Shown: positions 5,748 to 10,885 of the stretch, piece after piece | Layout: every line of letters starts with the position of its first letter | How positions within the stretch are numbered: position 1 is the first letter of the stretch | DNA from: a bacterium | GTDB taxonomy: Bacteria > Bacillota > Clostridia > Oscillospirales > Acutalibacteraceae | Reading direction: 5' to 3' | NCBI GenBank assembly: GCA_020625635.1 | Contig: JAHLBL010000021.1 | Location: 1-12,963, forward strand | Length of the DNA stretch: 12,963 nucleotides | Position numbers and translations under genes: made by a program | The notes under the pieces: model-generated | Database searches by the model: none | What the model saw: only the letters and a program-made list of their open reading frames with translations | What the model was told of the DNA's origin: nothing

Positions 5748-6607
5748 GTATTATAGAAGTCAGAAATCTGTGCTTCACCTACGGTTCGGGCACTCCCTTT
5801 GAGAAAAAGGCGGTTGAGGACGTGAGCCTCAGCGTCGAAAAAGGAGAGGTTATCGGACTTATCGGTCATACAGGCTGCGGAAAGAGCACCTTTGTGCAAA
5901 TGCTCAACGGGCTTTTGCGTCCCACATCGGGACAGGTTTTGCTCGATGGAAAGGATATCTGGGAAAAGCCGAAGGAAATACGCAAGGTGCGTTTCCGTGT
6001 CGGAATGGTTTTCCAGTATCCCGAGTACCAGCTTTTTGATGAAACCGTGTACAAGGACATTTCCTACGGTGCGGTCAACAAAGGACTAAGCGGAAGCGAA
6101 CTAGACGAAACAGTCCGCAGAGCAGCCCGTTTCACGGGACTTCCCGACAGGCTTCTCGACCAGTCTCCGTTTGACTTATCGGGCGGAGAAAAGCGCCGCG
6201 CGGCTATCGCGGGCATAATCGCGATGGATCCCGACGTTCTTATTCTCGACGAGCCGACGGCAGGACTTGACCCGTTGGGCAAGGATTTGCTGCTGTCTCA
6301 GATGATGCAGTATCATAAGGAGCGCGGCAACACGATTTTTGTAGTTTCGCACACGATGGAGGACATCGCGCGTATCGCCGACAGAATCATCGTTCTAAAT
6401 AAAGGTCGTCTGGAGCTTTTTGATACGCCGCGCGAGGTGTTCTCGGATCCCGACAGAATTGCCGAATATGGTTTGCGCGTTCCTCAGATCACACGCATTA
6501 TGCAGTCGCTGAGGGACAAAGGATATAATTTTTCAGAGGGTATTCTCACGGTCGAGCAGGCTTTTTGCGAGATTGTTGACCTTCTCAAAAGGGAGGGCAA
6601 GCTATGA
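5744..6607 (+). CDS. ecfA2: ECF transporter ATPase EcfA2
   Basis: This is the second nucleotide-binding subunit of the ECF module. The 287-residue product has Walker A GHTGCGKST (41-49), the Q-loop FQYPEYQLF (90-98) characteristic of EcfA2, signature LSGGE (145-149), Walker B LILDEPTAGLD with Asp169/Glu170, and H-loop His203 (VSHTMED). The start is GTG at 5744, overlapping the ecfA1 stop in a GTGA arrangement. A perfect AGGAGG at 5731-5736 lies inside the end of ecfA1 and settles the start. Its stop overlaps the ecfT ATG (ATGA). Such tight coupling suits equal amounts of the two ATPases and EcfT. Confidence 0.96.
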   Translation: MSIIEVRNLCFTYGSGTPFEKKAVEDVSLSVEKGEVIGLIGHTGCGKSTFVQMLNGLLRPTSGQVLLDGKDIWEKPKEIRKVRFRVGMVFQYPEYQLFDETVYKDISYGAVNKGLSGSELDETVRRAARFTGLPDRLLDQSPFDLSGGEKRRAAIAGIIAMDPDVLILDEPTAGLDPLGKDLLLSQMMQYHKERGNTIFVVSHTMEDIARIADRIIVLNKGRLELFDTPREVFSDPDRIAEYGLRVPQITRIMQSLRDKGYNFSEGILTVEQAFCEIVDLLKREGKL

Positions 6608-7416
6608 TTCGTGACATCACTCTCGGACAGTTCGTCCCCTCAAAAAGTATTCTCCACCGTATGGACGCGCGCGTTAAGATAGTTCTGCTTATTGCGTTTA
6701 TAGTTTTCGTGTTCTGCGCGTTCAATTTTGCTTCGCTCGGACTTATAGTGATCTCGGTTGCCGCGATTATTTTGATGTCTGGCATATCGCCGCTGATGTA
6801 TTTCAGAAGCCTTAAGGTTATTATCGCGGTCGTTGTTTTCACCTCTGTGCTTAATCTTTTCTACGGTACGGGCGAGCCGCTTGTGCAGTGGGGCTTCCTT
6901 AAAATCACCATGGACGGCATCAGCCGCGCGGTATTCGTTACCGTCAGGATAATCTGCTTAGTGCTGCTGAGCTCGTGTCTTACATTTACGACGAGACCTA
7001 CCGACCTTACCGACGCTCTCGAGAGGCTGATGAAGCCCTTGAAGCTGTTCCATATAAAGGTTCATGAAATCGCTATGATGATGACGATTGCCCTGCGCTT
7101 CGTTCCTACTCTCCTTGAGGAGACCGACAAGATTATGGCGGCTCAGAAGGCGAGAGGAGCGGATATGGAGTCGGGCGGTCTGCTGAAAAAAATAAAGGCT
7201 CTCGTGCCTGTGCTTATTCCGCTTTTTGTTTCGGCGTTCAGGCGCGCGTACGAGCTTGCGATGGCTATGGAGTGCCGATGCTACCGCGGAGGAGACGGCA
7301 GAACGCGTATGAAGGTGCTCCGTATGCGGGCTCTCGATTATATAGCGCTGCTGCTGTCGGCGCTCATACTCGCGGGTATCATCCTTCTCAATATTTTCGT
7401 GCCCGCTTTTATTTAG
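6604..7416 (+). CDS. ecfT: ECF transporter transmembrane subunit EcfT
   Basis: EcfT is the membrane scaffold joining the EcfA1/A2 ATPases to the substrate-binding S protein. The 270-residue sequence has a short N-terminus with the family's HRMDARVKI motif (18-26). Hydrophobic helices lie around 27-59, 71-86, 110-128 and 245-266. A long amphipathic coupling region spans about 130-240. The first coupling motif, AQKARG (180-185), is intact. The second, normally MEARGY or MEARCY, reads MECRCYRGG (222-230), so its alanine is a cysteine while the arginine is kept. AGGG-type sequence upstream in ecfA2 provides the ribosome binding site. No S component is encoded nearby, which fits a group II ECF system whose module is shared by several unlinked S proteins. 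Confidence 0.95.
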   Translation: MIRDITLGQFVPSKSILHRMDARVKIVLLIAFIVFVFCAFNFASLGLIVISVAAIILMSGISPLMYFRSLKVIIAVVVFTSVLNLFYGTGEPLVQWGFLKITMDGISRAVFVTVRIICLVLLSSCLTFTTRPTDLTDALERLMKPLKLFHIKVHEIAMMMTIALRFVPTLLEETDKIMAAQKARGADMESGGLLKKIKALVPVLIPLFVSAFRRAYELAMAMECRCYRGGDGRTRMKVLRMRALDYIALLLSALILAGIILLNIFVPAFI

Positions 7417-7425
7417 GTAATAATA

Positions 7426-8163
7426 ATGCGTAATATTCTTATTACAATTTCATATGACGGAAAGTGCTACCACGGCTGGCAGATACAGCACAACGGCATA
7501 ACCGTACAGGAGGTTTTCCAGAAAGCGCTTGCGTCCGTTGTTGGAGAATTCTGCGAGCTGAAGGGCTGCAGCAGGACGGACAGCGGAGTCCACGCCAATA
7601 TGTACTGCGTAAGCGTAAAGATAACTCACCCGATTCCCTGCGAACGCCTCATGCACGCCCTCAACAGATGGCTGCCCGAGGACGTTGTGTGCCTCGGCTG
7701 CAAAGAGGTTGACGACTCCTTCCATGCGCGGTACAACTGCAAAAGCAAGGAGTACATTTATAAAATCTGGAACGCTCAGACTCGCAACCCGTTTCTGAAC
7801 GGCTATGCTCTGTTTTACCGCTATCCGCTCGACGCCGAACGTCTTAATATAGCCGCTCAGGCTTATGTTGGCACTCATGATTTCACCTCGTTCTGTACGC
7901 TTGATAAACGCGAAAAGGGTGATTTTACACGCACCGTTAAGAAGTTCACGGTACAGCGCGACGGAGACCTCGTAACTATGACTGTTGAGGCTGACGGCTT
8001 TCTGTACAATATGGTAAGGATAATGGTCGGGACCTTGCTCGAAATGGCTCAGGGCAAGCTTGCTTACGACTCTATTCCTTCAATTATCGAAGCACAGGAC
8101 CGCGCAGCGTCGGGCTTTACGGCTCAGGCGTGCGGACTGTATCTGAATAAAGTAAACTATTGA
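7426..8163 (+). CDS. truA: tRNA pseudouridine(38-40) synthase TruA
   Basis: TruA converts uridines 38, 39 and 40 in the tRNA anticodon arm to pseudouridine, which aids reading-frame accuracy. The 245-residue protein has the usual length. It begins with ITISYDGKCYHGWQ, contains the catalytic motif GCSRTDSGVHA with the nucleophilic Asp52, and has the family's FHARYNCKSKEYIYKI and HDFTSFC segments. Near the end, DGFLYNMVRIMVGTLLEMAQGK is the second diagnostic TruA motif. The gene starts 9 nt after ecfT with only a weak AGG as ribosome binding site. The ecfA1-ecfA2-ecfT-truA order is conserved across Firmicutes, although there it usually follows the ribosomal protein gene rplQ. Here it follows the ruv genes and a methyltransferase. 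Confidence 0.97.
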   Translation: MRNILITISYDGKCYHGWQIQHNGITVQEVFQKALASVVGEFCELKGCSRTDSGVHANMYCVSVKITHPIPCERLMHALNRWLPEDVVCLGCKEVDDSFHARYNCKSKEYIYKIWNAQTRNPFLNGYALFYRYPLDAERLNIAAQAYVGTHDFTSFCTLDKREKGDFTRTVKKFTVQRDGDLVTMTVEADGFLYNMVRIMVGTLLEMAQGKLAYDSIPSIIEAQDRAASGFTAQACGLYLNKVNY

Positions 8164-8180
8164 AGTTTTACGGAGATATT

Positions 8181-9437
8181 ATGAAATATAAAAAAGGTCA
8201 GCGCTACAGTGTTGAAAGCGTTGAAAAAAGGAAAAAATCAAAACGCGACGTCCTCAGCTACGAGGATGTCCCGCTCGAGGAATATCAGGAAGAAAAATAT
8301 CGGATTTCCAAGGACGCGGTTAAAAAAATACTGATTGCCGTTGCGGTTCTCGTGGTCGTCGGACTGATAGTTTTTGCGATTTCCAACCGTGAAAACCTGA
8401 CCTGTGAGAAAATCGGCAACTGGGTTAAATACGACCTGTTCGGTTCTCACGACAACGGCTATCCCGTTCAGCTCACGGGAACCAATGTAGCCGAAGGCAA
8501 TTTCATCTCGAACGGTGATATATGCTATGTTTCCGATACCTCTTATCAGGCGTTCACAAAGGCGGGCAACGAGGAGGGCTATAATCAGCACAGCTTTTCG
8601 TCACCCGTGCTCCGCACAAGCGGCGACTATGTGCTTATTTACAACCTCGGCGGAAACGGCTATGTGACGGGCAAAAAGAGCAAGCTTAACTCCATAAAGG
8701 ACACGGATCAGTATATCCTCTGCGGAGATATAAACTCCAAGGGCGCGTTCTGTATCGTAACCCAGGCGGATGGCTATCTCTCGAAGCTCACAGCCTACAA
8801 CAAGGACGAGGAGCTTTTATACAGCTACTATTTCTCCGACTATTATATCCAGTCGGTCGCTATAAATGAGGACGGAAACGGAGCGGTTGCCTGCGGTATC
8901 ACGGGCGACAACGGCAGTCTCAGCAGTGTGGCTTATGTGCTCAGTTTTTCGTCGGAGCAGCCTGTGGCTACTCACAGCCTGCAATCCAACATAATTTACC
9001 AGGCAGACTATCTTACGAACAGCAAGGTCTGTATGATAGGCTCAGACGCGTCCTACACGCTCAACACCTCGAACAACAATCTGAACGCCATCGAGTACGA
9101 CAAAATGGAGCTCACAAATTATGATATCGACCCCGATACCGACTGCTTCGTTCTTTCGCTTTCCCGCAGCGGCGACGGAAGAATGTGCTCGATTGAATAT
9201 TTCAACAGCGATGGAAGTCCGCAGAACGTAAACGATACGGATTACGCTGTTGATTCCATCAGCCTGTACAAGGGCAGGATCGCAATTTTAAGCGGCTCGA
9301 CTGCCTATCTGTTCGATACGAACGGCAACGAGGTTTCCTCGGCCGACCCTGGCAACGGCGCAAAGGCGATTCGTCTGGCGGGAGCGGACAGCGCGTATAT
9401 TCTCGGAATCAACGAAATCAGAATGATTAACTTTTAG
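8181..9437 (+). CDS. DUF5711-like membrane-anchored extracellular protein
   Basis: This gives 418 residues from the ATG at 8181, which has CGGAG at 8171-8175. An in-frame ATG at 8160 overlaps the truA stop but has no ribosome binding site. The protein has a highly charged cytoplasmic N-terminus (1-48, rich in Lys/Arg and Glu), one transmembrane helix (about 50-67) and a large outside domain (about 75-418). The outside part consists of repeating short strands with Gly, Asn and Tyr, such as GDYVLIYNLGGNGYV and GDINSKGAFCIVTQ. This looks like a beta-propeller with irregular blades and no catalytic motif. It matches my memory of DUF5711 proteins from Ruminococcus and relatives; the function is unknown. 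Its place between truA and cvpA suggests a cell-envelope role, but that is inference. Confidence 0.8.
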   Translation: MKYKKGQRYSVESVEKRKKSKRDVLSYEDVPLEEYQEEKYRISKDAVKKILIAVAVLVVVGLIVFAISNRENLTCEKIGNWVKYDLFGSHDNGYPVQLTGTNVAEGNFISNGDICYVSDTSYQAFTKAGNEEGYNQHSFSSPVLRTSGDYVLIYNLGGNGYVTGKKSKLNSIKDTDQYILCGDINSKGAFCIVTQADGYLSKLTAYNKDEELLYSYYFSDYYIQSVAINEDGNGAVACGITGDNGSLSSVAYVLSFSSEQPVATHSLQSNIIYQADYLTNSKVCMIGSDASYTLNTSNNNLNAIEYDKMELTNYDIDPDTDCFVLSLSRSGDGRMCSIEYFNSDGSPQNVNDTDYAVDSISLYKGRIAILSGSTAYLFDTNGNEVSSADPGNGAKAIRLAGADSAYILGINEIRMINF

Positions 9438-9454
9438 TTGAAAGTGAGGTCGTT

Positions 9455-10219
9455 ATGATACTTGACCTTTTGATTGCTGCAGTAATCGCTGTTATGGTTA
9501 TTATAGGTGTGAAGCGCGGACTTGTCGCGTCTCTGTACGGATTAGCGGCAACGGCTGTTTCCTTTATACTCGCGCGGATCATTTCTGGTGCGGCGGCGGA
9601 CTGGATTTATCGGACATTTGTATATTCGAGCTTCAGCTCGGAGGTTCAGTCTCAGACTGATTCGCTCGCGGCTTCCTCGCAGTCGGTTCTCGATAAAATG
9701 CCCGATTTCGCAGTCGGTATACTCAACAACGCGGGTATCAACAACGACAATTTTCACGACAAGGTCAGCGAGGCGGGAAGGACCGTATCAGGCGGTTTTG
9801 TCTCAGCAATCAATGCCGTAGTCGCTCCCGTTATCACCGCGGCGCTGAGCATAATCTTTACGGTTGTTCTGTTTTTAATATTCAGATTCATTTTTAAATT
9901 GTTTTCTAAAAGAATAATAGCTCTGTTCAAACTCCCCGTAATAAAGACAGTAAACTCCGTTTTCGGAGGTGTTCTGGGGTTTGCCGAGGGTGTTCTGATA
10001 TGCTATCTCGGCGTAATAATCTGCAAGCTTATAATCTGTATTGATCAGGATCCGCTGATAACGGAAGAGCTGATCAATCAGTCAATTATATTTAAGGCGG
10101 CATACAACTCCGACTTTATAAACTCAGTCGGAACATTTGTCAGCCAAGGGAATGAGCCGACGCAGGAAACCACTTCGGCTGTACCGTCAATCGGTGAGTC
10201 GCTTCCTACCGAGGCATAA
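9455..10219 (+). CDS. CvpA family membrane protein
   Basis: The 254-residue protein has the CvpA (colicin V production) layout. A first hydrophobic hairpin (about 2-48) contains the hallmark GVKRGLVASLYGLAA, with a helix break at the Arg-Gly. A soluble, Ser- and Asp-rich middle section (about 60-110) follows. Two or three more helices (about 112-148 and 163-194) carry the conserved VFGGVLGFAEGVLICYL motif (168-184). The C-terminal 20 residues are a low-complexity Thr/Ser/Glu/Pro tail. In E. coli CvpA is needed for colicin V export and affects purF expression; in other bacteria its role is unclear, with links to envelope stress. A GTGAGG ribosome binding site at 9444-9449 supports the start. 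It lies 17 nt after the DUF5711-like gene and 16 nt before pgsA, in the same operon. Confidence 0.88.
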   Translation: MILDLLIAAVIAVMVIIGVKRGLVASLYGLAATAVSFILARIISGAAADWIYRTFVYSSFSSEVQSQTDSLAASSQSVLDKMPDFAVGILNNAGINNDNFHDKVSEAGRTVSGGFVSAINAVVAPVITAALSIIFTVVLFLIFRFIFKLFSKRIIALFKLPVIKTVNSVFGGVLGFAEGVLICYLGVIICKLIICIDQDPLITEELINQSIIFKAAYNSDFINSVGTFVSQGNEPTQETTSAVPSIGESLPTEA

Positions 10220-10235
10220 ATGGGATGAGGTAATT

Positions 10236-10802
10236 ATGAAAATAAGGTTTACGAAAAAGGATTTTCTCACAATTCCAAATCTTCTTTCGCTTCTAAGAAT
10301 ACTGCTTATCGCGCCTTTTGTGTGCTTTTTTATCAGCGGTAATTATGTAGCGGCAGCGATAATGCTGATAATTTCGGGACTGTCCGACGCGTGCGACGGC
10401 TATATCGCCCGAACATTCAATCAGGTTACAAGTGTGGGCAAGCTTCTTGACCCGATTGCGGATAAGCTTACGCTTTTCGCGATTATGGTGTGTATCACGC
10501 TGTTTTCACCCGTGCTTACGCCGTTTATGATAATACTTATTATAAAGGACTTGTTTATGCTCATCGGCGGCACAATAATGTTCCGCAAAAACATCGCTCC
10601 GCCTGCCGCAAAGTGGTACGGCAAGGTCGGTACGTTTATCTTTTATATCACGGTTTGCTTGATCGTATTTCTCAAGGCGGCGTTCAATTACGAGAACCTT
10701 TTGCTCTCGGTAATTCTTCTGTCCGTGACAACGGGCTTTATGCTCTTTGCCCTTGTGAGATACTTCCTCATATTTTATAAGTCAATGAAGGACTTACACT
10801 GA
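10236..10802 (+). CDS. pgsA: CDP-diacylglycerol--glycerol-3-phosphate 3-phosphatidyltransferase
   Basis: PgsA joins CDP-diacylglycerol and glycerol-3-phosphate to give phosphatidylglycerophosphate, the committed step to phosphatidylglycerol and cardiolipin at the membrane. I choose the ATG at 10236, giving 188 residues. GATGAGG at 10224-10230 precedes it, and the protein then begins with the family-like TIPNLLSLLRI segment. The frame stays open to 10137, but that extension overlaps cvpA and has no family resemblance. The CDP-alcohol phosphotransferase signature is complete: Asp51, Asp54, Gly55, Ala58, Arg59, Gly68, Asp72 and Asp76 (D-x2-DG-x2-AR-x8-G-x3-D-x3-D). About five to six hydrophobic helices follow. 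A related alcohol phosphotransferase cannot be fully excluded, but length and motif favour PgsA. Confidence 0.92.
   Translation: MKIRFTKKDFLTIPNLLSLLRILLIAPFVCFFISGNYVAAAIMLIISGLSDACDGYIARTFNQVTSVGKLLDPIADKLTLFAIMVCITLFSPVLTPFMIILIIKDLFMLIGGTIMFRKNIAPPAAKWYGKVGTFIFYITVCLIVFLKAAFNYENLLLSVILLSVTTGFMLFALVRYFLIFYKSMKDLH
10753..10781 (+). promoter_or_regulatory. Possible clpE promoter inside the end of pgsA
   Basis: TTGTGA (10753-10758) and TATAAG (10776-10781) are separated by 17 nt and match the consensus at 4/6 and 5/6. The start point would be near 10788, giving a leader of about 98 nt for the next gene. No CtsR-like GGTCAAA repeat is seen near it. The evidence is sequence similarity only. 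Confidence 0.4.
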
Positions 10803-10807
10803 GATTT

Positions 10808-10879
10808 ATGAAAACATCGGCGCCTTTCCCGCCCACGGTAAGGCTGCCTGCACTATTCGGGTGGGCGGAAAGGTTTTGA
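10808..10879 (+). other. Short upstream ORF (23 codons) in the clpE leader
   Basis: An ATG at 10808 opens a 23-codon frame ending at TGA 10877-10879, seven bases before the clpE-like start. The frame covers the whole hairpin at 10823-10873, and its stop codon sits at the end of the U-tract. The ribosome binding site is weak (GAG). A ribosome on this ORF would melt the hairpin. It may not be translated at all. Confidence 0.3.
10823..10877 (+). terminator. Terminator-like hairpin in the pgsA-clpE gap, hiding the clpE ribosome binding site
   Basis: Bases 10823-10836 pair with 10861-10873 as two helices of 6 and 7 bp around a one-base bulge, with a 24-nt loop, and TTTT follows at 10874-10877. 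It is G/C-rich and would work as the operon's terminator. The only AAAGG before the clpE-like ATG (10886) is in its 3' arm, so the same fold would also block translation. The large loop lowers confidence in simple termination. Confidence 0.65.
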
Positions 10880-10885
10880 TTATAA

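Noticed and set aside
8160..8180. Upstream ATG for the DUF5711-like gene, overlapping the truA stop
   Set aside because: No ribosome binding site precedes it, whereas CGGAG is well placed before the ATG at 8181. Coupled initiation at 8160 remains possible and would add only seven residues.
10137..10235. 33-codon N-terminal extension of pgsA
   Set aside because: It overlaps the end of cvpA, is Arg-rich and unlike the PgsA family, while the ATG at 10236 has a good ribosome binding site and the family N-terminus.
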